From Catenaria anguillulae PL171 (taxonomy: Eukaryota > Blastocladiomycota > Blastocladiomycetes > Blastocladiales > Catenariaceae): DNA of 64,000 nucleotides. Of the stretch, positions 1 to 8,928 are shown one piece after another. Position 1 is the stretch's first letter. Every line of letters begins with the position of its first letter. Where the stretch lies: contig MCFL01000078.1 in the NCBI GenBank assembly GCA_002102555.1, positions 1-64,000 on the forward strand, given 5' to 3'. Made by a program: the position numbers and the translations under genes. The notes under the pieces are model-generated. The model saw only the letters and a program-made list of their open reading frames with translations, searched no databases and was not told the DNA's origin.

Positions 1-620
1 GGCGGGGCCAGATCGCGTCTGTGAGCGCGATCGGGTGCGCGAGGATGGAGGGCCGTCATTGTTGGGAGCAGTGGGAGCGGTGGGAGCGGAGGAAGTTGGG
101 ATTGGGATCGATGGTCATTGTCGGACATGGAGACATCATGGTGTGCTTGAAATCGGCCAGAACTGGACGAGTTGTGAGCCGAGCGAAGGGAAATGGCCGC
201 GAGGGTCGACGAAATGAGGCGCGAGGGGGTTTCAGGAGTCTGGGCATGAGTGGCCAGTAGAGACGAATGCTGGCCATCTGGCGTGTTGTGAGTGTGAGGG
301 TGATGACCAGCACCGCCAGCACGCAAAAACGACGACGGCGATGCAGCTGCAATGTGCGACGGATGACCAGGGAGATGAAGCTGTTCATGTTCATGGTCAT
401 GTTGCCGGTCGTGCTGGACGTGGAGTGGGCTCAGCTGCAAGCTGTGACTGTTGGCCCCCTGGCGGTGGCGCAGGCGGCGAGTGCTCCCTGCAGCGTTGTT
501 GATGGCGGCCGGTTCGAGGCCACGGTCGCTTTTGACAGTGGAGCTGGCAGACGACGACGGCTGGCGATTCATGCTGGTTTCACGCTGCTGGTTCTGCGTG
601 GACGAGGGCCACAGGTACAT
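1..620 (-). CDS. N-terminal part of a Ser/Pro/His-rich protein, cut by the left edge
   Basis: A reading frame starts at ATG 620-618, just after an in-frame TAG, and stays open for about 206 codons to the left edge. The product begins MYLWPSSTQNQQRE. It is rich in Ser, Pro, Gln and His, with a HDHEHEQLHLPGHPSH stretch and poly-Ser and poly-Pro runs (PPLPPLPLLP). There is no recognisable domain and no signal peptide or membrane segment in this frame. The composition resembles the disordered N-terminus of a regulatory protein such as a transcription factor, but that is inference. A second frame on the same strand (400-56, 114 codons) ends at a stop inside this stretch and is probably its shadow. 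The rest of the gene lies outside the window, so no function is assigned. Confidence 0.55.
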   Translation of the reverse strand, partial: MYLWPSSTQNQQRETSMNRQPSSSASSTVKSDRGLEPAAINNAAGSTRRLRHRQGANSHSLQLSPLHVQHDRQHDHEHEQLHLPGHPSHIAAASPSSFLRAGGAGHHPHTHNTPDGQHSSLLATHAQTPETPSRLISSTLAAISLRSAHNSSSSGRFQAHHDVSMSDNDHRSQSQLPPLPPLPLLPTMTALHPRAPDRAHRRDLAP

Positions 621-1946
621 GAAAAGATGCTAGAGAAAAGGAATTGCTTAATGTCCTTTGGGCTATTGAAGCGAGGCAAACATTGACCGATTCATGCTCG
701 GGATTTGTCGCTTCAAGTTGTATCACCAATTTCTCACTGCCAGGCGCAGTGTGGCGGATCAGTCTCGCGAACACTGGCACCGCTGGCACGCGGGCATGTG
801 GCGGCAGTGTCTGCACCTCTTTGCCATGTGATGTATATGTCAGTTTTGAATTCACTTTTTGTTGTAAACTATATGAATAAGGGGTCCTGAAGAGATACAC
901 AAAGAAAGACATGTGCTGACCGAGCCGTTGCGCTGCTCGCCTTCTCGGCCACTATCACCATTACAGGCCACATCGCACGTACTATTCCCTTGGAGATGAT
1001 GGTGCGCACTGGAAACTGCAACGGCTGTGCGATCGAACACGGCGGCCGTGGTTCGTCCAGAGTCGAACTATTGGCACCGATGGTGACTGACGCCATCAAC
1101 ATCTTCTCGGCGTCCACTGCCGGCTCTCTGTGATGGTTGTTGGCCGGATTGGAGTTGGGCGCGCTCGAATGATCGTAATTGAACTTTGAACAAGGGAGAT
1201 TGGTCGACCCACTGCTTGCGAATTCAAAGTGCATTTCTGCCTTTTTCTCGAGGGCAAACGATCCACCATTTGAGTTCCCATACGATCCAAAAGTGGATTT
1301 GGATTCAAGAGTTCTCGACAAAGCAACGGCCGAGTCAACTGTGAACCGATTGAGGAGCGCAATTGAGTCAAGATATCATGCCAAATGGTTGTCAAGTATA
1401 CACAGTTGCATTCTGTTGTGGTAGCCGGCAGGATGATTGAGTCGGCCTTACATACATGTGGTCGCTTTCTTGAAATAGCATGCACAAAGAGTTGCACTGA
1501 ATGCATACGCTGTCAGAAGCGATAGACAACTGCATGCGCGTGAAATTGGCCACTCAGACTTGTTTCCACTGCTCCGCATCGCTCAGTGCGAACATCACCA
1601 GGATCAGAATGGTTTTGGCCTTGTGTCTGTATCCACGAAACGAATCATCATGTTCTTTTAGGGCGGACCAGGTGCACAGAAAATGAAGGCTTAGAAGGAT
1701 TTGTGGCTCACGAAATGTCGCTTTGGCCTCATTGAGTTCTCTCCCTCTTTCCGTTTTCACTGGTGTCGCACAGAAACAAAAGAGAAATATGTACACCCTA
1801 TGCGATGCCGCCAACTCGGATCAAGCCTCAAGCATGTGCCCATGAAGCATCACGGCGTCCTCACTGAGTCTCTGGAGGGCGCGTTGGAAACTCCAAAGGC
1901 CGTGTAGCCGAATATGGCGGCGGCGGCATGTCCGAAGTTTGGTTAC
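621..1946. other. intergenic, no gene seen
   Basis: About 1.3 kb between the 5-prime end of the left-edge gene and the stop of the next minus-strand gene. It holds only short overlapping frames without domains and with stops in all frames. It presumably contains the promoter of the left-edge gene and the 3-prime region of the membrane-protein gene. Confidence 0.6.
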
Positions 1947-4013
1947 TCACCCTGTCTCCAACAGCATCTGGGCATCTGCTCCGGAAGCGCCGTCTGGTCG
2001 TGTTACAGGGGAGAGTGCAGTGGAATAACCAGATGGACCCGGTAGATAGTACGAGGCTACGATGGACTGTGTCATGCCTGGATAGCAATGCGAAGGCTCA
2101 CTCGGAGGGACTTGCATGTCAAACGTGCCAGGTCGTCGCGAAGAAGGCGATGGCGAAACAACTGGCAAGGGATTCAAGGGCGTTGGCATGGCGAGAGAGC
2201 CAAAAGCAACTGGCTCGGCGCTGCTGCCCAGGCTCGTTGCTGCCGTGACCGGATGGTAACTGGCTGTTGACCCAGGAAGGTTTGGCCCACCGCTGCTCGT
2301 TTTCTCTTTGTGCTTTTCCGACTTCTTTTCATTTTCAAACAATACTGCTTGCGATTCAACTCCGGCAGGTGCCATTGAGGCTGGCGCAACTTGAACTGGC
2401 ATTGGACTGAGCAAGAGAAGCGGAACCGCGCTCTCTGTTCGCCCGCTTGGTGTCGGAGATGGAGCCACGAGTGGTGGAAGAGGCGACGGTGCGGCAGACG
2501 TGTATGCTGCTTCGGCAGTTATGGTATTGCTCGTCGGCTCAATTGCTACAACCGCAGTCGCCTGAACCTGATGCACAGGCTGCACCGCCGGATTGACTGG
2601 TTTGGGCCCAAATCGCGGACAAGCAATACCGCGCTTGACAGCGACAAAGCCTGCAAAGCAGCAGCAAATCAGGCCAAAGTATCCGCCGCCTCCTGCGAGC
2701 AGGCTGATACCAATGGCCCGCTTTTGCTCCTGAAAACGATACATCATCGAGTTTTAGTATCTGGCCTTGATGATCCCAAGTCGAATGAGGTGGGAGAACA
2801 GCAACGCCCGCACCATGGATAAACCAAACCAGTAATCACCTTGAGTGAGCATTGACGCAAGGATGATTGGGTCCTTGACGTTGCGTATCTCGACAGTGTA
2901 CGTACTTGGCCGAAAGTTCCCATAGGTCGCTATGGGATACGCGCCAGTGCTTGGCTGGATACCAGAGGTTTCATAAAAACAACGCTGAAGCACACTATCG
3001 AAAGAATGGTGAAAGCAAGTCAGGATACTTGGTACTTGCCGACTTGGGATAAACGTTTCATGAAAGAGGCATACATCCGATTCTCGCTTTCGGAAAACAT
3101 CATACAGATGCCTTGAATATGTGCTGTAAATCGACAGACCCTTGTGGTCGATACCCAGGTCCCACCGCGTTCAGGACAGGCTGTTATGGCCGCACTTCTC
3201 ACTTTAGTGCGTCGAATTCGATCTTATGGCTGAATTGATTCACTTTGGGGGTCGTCGTACCATTGCTACACAGCGGCCTCTCCTCACACTTGCGCCGGTC
3301 GGACGAATCGCTCTGAGTGCATGCGCTTGTCCGGCACCCGAGCTCGGTCGAGGTTCGCGTGTAGTTGAAGGTTCGCGGGGCTAACCCGCGCGTTACATTC
3401 TCGATTTGACCCCATGTGAATGCAGCGGATCCGCCCGTGGGTTGGGACAGAGGCATCGTCCAGTTCACAATACCAATGTCGTTGGCGAACGGGATCTCGG
3501 CAACATAGCGAAGAATGGGTGATGGGAGGCCAAGATTCGGTTCTTTAGTTGTTAAGGTTTCCTCTGGCTTTTGTGTCCTTGCTCCCGGCATCAGACAGAT
3601 TGTCCATGTCCAAAGTCAACATGAGGTGAACATACCTTGGAACTGAACATGGCCTGCTCCATTCTTTGCACAGAATCCACTCCTGTCGCACTTCCCGAAA
3701 GAGACGTACTGATGGAAAACTGTACGGCCGTGAAGTTTGCGGCGACCACTTGCTTCCACTGTTCCAAAGCACTCGTATACTGCTGCACCATCACCTCGCG
3801 GGTTGGCTCGTTTGCGGTTGCCAGCATGTATCCACCCGCAATCAGGAGAATTGGGCCCGCACAGACAACGAGGCATATTCCTACAGCTGCATTGACTCGC
3901 CAATCCTTGATCCAAACTCAAATTTAGGGCATAAACATTTTGAATGACAATATGGAGTCTTCGGACGAACATACTTGCGGTCGCCTGGTCCGAAACGTTC
4001 GCCGGCGAACCAT
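1947..4013 (-). CDS. two-pass membrane protein with a Cys-containing external domain and Ser/Pro-rich tail
   Basis: Five exons splice in phase: 4013-3975, 3905-3636, 3567-3203, 3123-2814 and 2729-1947 (588 aa). The first exon gives a short basic N-terminus (MVRRRTFRTRRPQ). Exon 2 starts with a clear membrane segment (AAVGICLVVCAGPILLIAGG). A probably extracellular or luminal domain of about 270 residues follows, with several Cys and N-glycosylation sequons (NFT, NWT, NVT, NYT). A second membrane segment is Gly/Cys-rich (GGGGYFGLICCCFAGFVAV). The last 230 residues are Pro/Ser/Ala-rich, consistent with a cytoplasmic tail. A TACTAAAAC branch-like motif lies in the last intron. The basic N-terminus before the first segment suggests N-in, with both termini cytoplasmic. 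I do not recognise the family. The TMEM43-like arrangement of one N-terminal segment plus a large luminal domain was considered but is not supported by motifs. The last donor (GTGCGG) is the least certain junction. Confidence 0.72.
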
Positions 4014-4587
4014 TTTGATGATGGCACCCAATCCTTAGCGGTGGATTATTGAATACCAGCTATGTTGGCCGCCGTCTATTCTGCTCCAAGTGCGGATCTG
4101 ATTCAGGCATTCATCGGTACTTATGTGTGATGATGTAAAAACATCTCCATACTTTCAATGATTTTTCGTTACGAAATTCACGTGGCTGCGAACAATTCTT
4201 CGCTCCAACAAGACAAATAAATATGTACTGTTGAATACTTAGAAACTGGTGGAACATACAATGCACATACAACACACGGGAGAAGAATGGACAGCACGAT
4301 AGCTTCATTGAGCAAGCTGAATGAGGACTGGATTGTGGTGAAAGAACTATCGGAAAGACGACGACCAACGAAAACGTGTGAGTAAAAAAAGGAGGATGGC
4401 GAAAACGAAAATGGAATCAAACGACAACGCATTGAAACACAGGAACTGCGTGCCAGCCGTGGGGACAGAGGTATAACGAGCAAAAACGGAAGCGGGAACG
4501 AGTTGTTGGGTACATTGGGACATCAAGACAAAAAGCGAGAAAAAAGGATGAAGAACAAGGCGAAAGAAGAAAAGAAGAGCCACAGCA
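4014..4587. other. intergenic, no gene seen
   Basis: AT-richer 574 bp between two minus-strand genes. It would hold the 3-prime UTR of the Crz1-like gene and the promoter of the membrane-protein gene. Only short shadow frames are present. Confidence 0.6.
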
Positions 4588-7500
4588 TCACGTCCCACCA
4601 CGAGCGCGCTGATTGACCAATGGTGAGCACATGGACGGATCAATGCCGATCGCCGTGCCAAGCGCTGCAACTGCCGCCGCCATCCCTCCGTCAAGGCTGC
4701 CTTCAAGGCCTGCCCCGGGCACTACCGTATCCACTCCTGCCATCCCATAAAGAGATGCAGTTGACCCGTCGCTGGCGCTCCCACTCATTGCAATGCCAAA
4801 CGAGGTATCCGACCCGGACCGGCCGGGCGAGACGACGAACGAGGTCGCGCCAGCAGCAGGAGCAATTGACTGCGACGCGGGTGTCACGTCTGCATGACTC
4901 CCATTGTACCCAAGCAACGGGGTGCACGCCGCCGAAAGAATGCTGCCCGGGACACTGTTGTGGTTTTGCGGAGAATAGGTCGCCCCACGGGCTTGATGAA
5001 TGATGATGGGCGAAACGAGCGAGTCTGGACCAGCCATGTCGCCGCCGTAAGCAAACTGGGTATATGCGGGCAAACGCCCGCCCGCGGCAGGTAGCGGGGG
5101 ACTCGTCATGAACGCGCCATTGACAAAGCGGGAATGGTCGACAATAGGCGTGGCCCCAGCATTGGGATGACGGAGAAGCGGCGAGATGATGGGTGAAGTC
5201 AAGTCGCCACCAAAACCCATGGTGGTCGTGGTGGGATCGGCAAGGGAGACACCCGAGGAAGCAGGGAAGTGGAATGGTGAAAATGTTGGCCGTTCGGTTT
5301 CGGTTGGTGGAGAGGTTGTGTACATTGAATGAATGGCGGTGCCGTGGACCAGAGGTGATGGCGTCACGCCGTGGACTGAGCCAGGGAATGGTGGCAGCAC
5401 CGACGACATGACATGGCCGGGCTGCGGCGAGCCCATGGGACTGATGATGTACTCGTCCAATGCCAAGTGCTGTGGTGGTTGCTGTCGGCCGTCTTGATGA
5501 TCAAGTTGATCCGACTGCTGTTGGGCAAGTGCCAGGTGTCTGTCAAGCGAGTCGACCATGCCGCTAAAGTGATCGTGATACTCTTGATCCTGGGCGTCGA
5601 GTTGCAGCTGCGATACAGTCGCAAGCGTCGACATGGCTGCGTCGAGCGATGATGGCATGTTCAACGGTGCCGAAATTGACATGCCAAAATCGATCGGGTT
5701 GGAAACGTCACGAATCGGCATGGGCGATGTTTGCATTACACTCGAATTGTCGGGCGCTGGATCGCTGTACACCGACGGCTCGACCAAAGTAGCGATCGGT
5801 CCGCCACACTGCACGACGCTGCCCCGTTCGACCGGCTCACCAGGATGCTCATGCACAACCATGTGCTGTTGCTGCTGCTGCTCCTCATCCTGCGGTCCCG
5901 CCAAATCCACAGCCATGTGTCCCTCGTATCCGCCGCCCAAATTCTCGTCCTCAACCGCCTGCACGTCGCGACTCTCGTCTGCCTCCTGATACACATCAGC
6001 ATCATCCCCCTCATGTGCCTGCTGCATCGTCGCCAGCGCAGGATCCAGGGGAGGCGGCGGCAACCCCATGGCCGCTGCTGCAGTTGCCGCTGCTGCCGCC
6101 TGGGCTTGCGCTTGGGCAACATTGGCCATGAACACGGAATGCCTGCGTCCGGCGCGCGACTTTAATCGTGCCGCGTACGCCTTGGCAGCGGCATCACCTT
6201 CGGGACCCATGGCGGCCGCGGCCGCCATGCTGCATGTAAACTCGTGGCGCGAGAGGGCGTCGTGGCGAGAAAAGGAGGCGTCGCATCGCGTGCATCGAAA
6301 TGGTCGTTCTGAAGCGAGATGGTTGACAAGCAAGTGCGTGAGTGTGGTGCGGTTGATGAGGGGATAAAGAAAGGAGGAAAAGTTACCTTTGGTATGAATG
6401 CGCTCGTGACGGATCTTGTCTTGCCGGCGTGCAAATGATTTCGGACAAAAGGAGCAAGCAAATGGTTTGACGGACGAGTGGCTCTTCATGTGCGATTTGA
6501 GCTGGCAGGAGTGTGCGGTCAGGTTGAGCTGTCGCATAGTTACGGAAAGATGACACATGCGTACGTTGTAAACACGAGAAAACGTTTTGCCACAAATCGA
6601 GCACGGATACTCCTTGACCCCATGCTCTGCGGCCGCCTGCTTTGCAGACTCTACGGCTGCCGCCAACAAATGCGCATCAACAATCGTATCCGCCACGGCT
6701 GGCGGTCCAGATGCCCCAGCCCCTGCGGTTGGAATGACCACGTCATCTTCCGAATCACGTGCTGCCGACGATGGAGTCGAGGGATGTGGCGGTGCTGGCG
6801 CTAGTGCAGGTGCAGGTGCAGGTGCAGGTGCTGGCGTATTCTTGCGTTGCCGCTTTGGTGGTGCTGCCGCTGGTGCAGCGGTCGACGACACTGATCGTTT
6901 GCGGCGATTGCTTTGGGTGGCTGGCACCGAGGCTGATGTTGCTGATGGGCGTGGAGATGGAGGCAAACCGGAAAGATGAATGGATGGAAGCAAGGCAGGC
7001 AAGGCAGCACATGCATCGTTGCTAATTTCCTGGGATGTTGCTACCCTTGAAGCAGAACTCGATTGTGCCTGCTCGATCGCGTGTACAGAGCGGAACCAGG
7101 GTGGATTGGCAATAGAGGATGTGTCGAGGGCAGACTGCGACTCGCTTGGATGCTGAGGCGGGGTGATCAGGAAGGGTCGAGAGTCGTGCGCGAAGGTGGC
7201 TTGGGTGTGGCCTGTCATGGAGGACGAGACCGGGTCAAAGTAGGGCGCTGGGTGTTGCTGCTGACATGGTTCGCTCCAAGGTGCATTGCGGTTTGCCTTG
7301 CCGGCGGATGGTGACACCCAAAAGCGAGCACCGGCGGGCACATCGCTGGGCATGCGCGATGGCTCATGCGACGGCCGGCCGACTGGAGGAGTGAACGGGA
7401 TCGCGGCAACTGAAGGTGCGCTTTCCAAAAAATCGGATGTGGTCAGTCCCGCGGATTGGGCGTTCAGCTCGGCGCCGCCCGCACAGCCACGGACCGCGGA

Positions 7501-8928
7501 AATCGGCCGATATTCCGGCATGGAGCCTGATTCGTATGTATACACAGAAATATGACCGTTGCTCGGCCCACCGGCATTGACCATGGGAGAGGAAGATGGT
7601 GGGGTGGTCAATGTGGCAAAACGCGTCGAGATGTGGTGATTGGAAGGGGAATCAGACATGGCGGCTGGCGTTGGCGGGTTACTCGGCAAGATGAATCGTC
7701 CATCAATGGTCATGGACGCGGCCAGGGTTTGAGGAGACGCGTGACCTGAAGCTTGACAGGATGGTGGTGGGCTCGGGGGATGCACACCTGCAGAAGGGGC
7801 TGCCACAGCTCTGGGTGCGTGGAAGGACAAGGAAGGGGACGCAGTCGCAACGCTTGACAAGGACGATTGCTGATCGATCGGTTCTTGGAGATATTGGGAC
7901 AAGTCGACGTTCTGGTTATCGTTTCTGACAGCGTCTGCACCGATCGAAGAAGGCATTGGAGAGTCGTTCGGTTGGAGATTGACAAATCTGCGGTGGTCCA
8001 GCGCTGGAGAGTCGTTGGGTCGGAGACTAGTGCGAAGGCGCGTGGAATTGATTGCACGCGAGCCCAGGTGCGGAGAAAAACTGGCGTGTGGCCGCTGGGA
8101 CGAGGATGTGGCGGAATCTTTTGGGTTGCTTTGCGCAATTGAAGAGTAAATCGGTGGGATCGCGGTCGATGCACACGAAGCTTCGGACTGGCCACCATAC
8201 ACACTTGCTGACCGCCGTGAAGGGTCGATACTGCGAATGACGAGCGGTGAGGGGATGACGGGTGATTCCGCGATACCAAATGACAATGACGACGACGACG
8301 ACGCCGACGACGACTGTGAGCTCGAGTTATCGGCGAGGAATGAAGGTGCGGTGATTGGATGCGCCTGCGCGCAGTGTGAGGCGGGATCAGCAGCCAAGGA
8401 ACCGTGCGTCCAGAGGGGATTGGCGATCGTTGGCGATGCGCTGGTGGGAATAGGTATCGGCTGATATGACGTTGACAATGGCGAAGGCACAGGTGGCACA
8501 GGTGGTGCTGTCGCGGTTACCGAACTCGAGTTGCGTTGACTGTGGCAGCGCGTCGCGTCGGGTCGGCTGCCACTACTGGTAGTGGTGCTGTTGGAGAATT
8601 TGGCCAGGTCGTTGCTGGCCAACGGATGATTGCCCCTCGACAATGATTCGAGCGGCAAGTTTCCGAGGTCTGCTGGCAGAACACAATTGGATGAGGTGCG
8701 GCTACGTGGCCGAGATGCTGCCAGCGGCGACGAGGTTGACGAGGTTGACGGAGATCTGCCGAGACTGTTGGGACTGCGACTTGGCGTGGTTACTGAGCAC
8801 TGCATGTGATTGCTGCCAGTGGTGGCGATGCGGGCGTTCTGTGCTGGAGATGCGTGACCGTGACCATCCACTGCGGCAAATTGCGGCAAAGATTTCATGA
8901 TAGGAGCGGAGGTTGTGCCTATATTCAT
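4588..8928 (-). CDS. Crz1-like C2H2 zinc-finger transcription factor
   Basis: Three exons (8928-6565, 6501-6387, 6308-4588) encode 1399 aa. Both introns are multiples of three and stop-free, so an unspliced frame also runs through; removing them restores perfect fingers. Finger 1 (Cys at residues 776 and 779, His at 792 and 796) reads YPCSICGKTFSRVYN then LKSHMKSH across the splice. Finger 2 (Cys804, Cys807, His820, His824) has FARRQDKIRHE. Finger 3 is C2HC (Cys832, Cys835, His848, Cys852) with FSRHDALSRHE. The YNLKSH, FAR..D..RHE and SR.DAL.RH signatures match the DNA-binding domain of Crz1, the calcineurin-responsive activator. The rest is low-complexity Ser/Pro/Gln/Ala, with an AP repeat and basic patches (NRRKRS, PKRQRK) before the fingers that could be nuclear-localisation signals. 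A PSIHLS hexamer near residue 648 fits the calcineurin docking pattern PxIxIT. The zinc-finger assignment is firm; orthology to Crz1 and calcineurin control are inference. Confidence 0.85.
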   Translation of the reverse strand: MNIGTTSAPIMKSLPQFAAVDGHGHASPAQNARIATTGSNHMQCSVTTPSRSPNSLGRSPSTSSTSSPLAASRPRSRTSSNCVLPADLGNLPLESLSRGNHPLASNDLAKFSNSTTTSSGSRPDATRCHSQRNSSSVTATAPPVPPVPSPLSTSYQPIPIPTSASPTIANPLWTHGSLAADPASHCAQAHPITAPSFLADNSSSQSSSASSSSSLSFGIAESPVIPSPLVIRSIDPSRRSASVYGGQSEASCASTAIPPIYSSIAQSNPKDSATSSSQRPHASFSPHLGSRAINSTRLRTSLRPNDSPALDHRRFVNLQPNDSPMPSSIGADAVRNDNQNVDLSQYLQEPIDQQSSLSSVATASPSLSFHAPRAVAAPSAGVHPPSPPPSCQASGHASPQTLAASMTIDGRFILPSNPPTPAAMSDSPSNHHISTRFATLTTPPSSSPMVNAGGPSNGHISVYTYESGSMPEYRPISAVRGCAGGAELNAQSAGLTTSDFLESAPSVAAIPFTPPVGRPSHEPSRMPSDVPAGARFWVSPSAGKANRNAPWSEPCQQQHPAPYFDPVSSSMTGHTQATFAHDSRPFLITPPQHPSESQSALDTSSIANPPWFRSVHAIEQAQSSSASRVATSQEISNDACAALPALLPSIHLSGLPPSPRPSATSASVPATQSNRRKRSVSSTAAPAAAPPKRQRKNTPAPAPAPAPALAPAPPHPSTPSSAARDSEDDVVIPTAGAGASGPPAVADTIVDAHLLAAAVESAKQAAAEHGVKEYPCSICGKTFSRVYNVRMCHLSVTMRQLNLTAHSCQLKSHMKSHSSVKPFACSFCPKSFARRQDKIRHERIHTKGNFSSFLYPLINRTTLTHLLVNHLASERPFRCTRCDASFSRHDALSRHEFTCSMAAAAAMGPEGDAAAKAYAARLKSRAGRRHSVFMANVAQAQAQAAAAATAAAAMGLPPPPLDPALATMQQAHEGDDADVYQEADESRDVQAVEDENLGGGYEGHMAVDLAGPQDEEQQQQQHMVVHEHPGEPVERGSVVQCGGPIATLVEPSVYSDPAPDNSSVMQTSPMPIRDVSNPIDFGMSISAPLNMPSSLDAAMSTLATVSQLQLDAQDQEYHDHFSGMVDSLDRHLALAQQQSDQLDHQDGRQQPPQHLALDEYIISPMGSPQPGHVMSSVLPPFPGSVHGVTPSPLVHGTAIHSMYTTSPPTETERPTFSPFHFPASSGVSLADPTTTTMGFGGDLTSPIISPLLRHPNAGATPIVDHSRFVNGAFMTSPPLPAAGGRLPAYTQFAYGGDMAGPDSLVSPIIIHQARGATYSPQNHNSVPGSILSAACTPLLGYNGSHADVTPASQSIAPAAGATSFVVSPGRSGSDTSFGIAMSGSASDGSTASLYGMAGVDTVVPGAGLEGSLDGGMAAAVAALGTAIGIDPSMCSPLVNQRARGGT

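Noticed and set aside
56-400. Minus-strand 114-codon frame with a hydrophobic stretch resembling a signal anchor
   Set aside because: It overlaps the longer frame that is open to the left edge, and ends at a stop. The hydrophobic stretch is likely a frame artefact, though I cannot fully exclude it.
4347-4706. Minus-strand frame overlapping the end of the Crz1-like gene
   Set aside because: A shadow frame extending the 3-prime end; no start context or domain.
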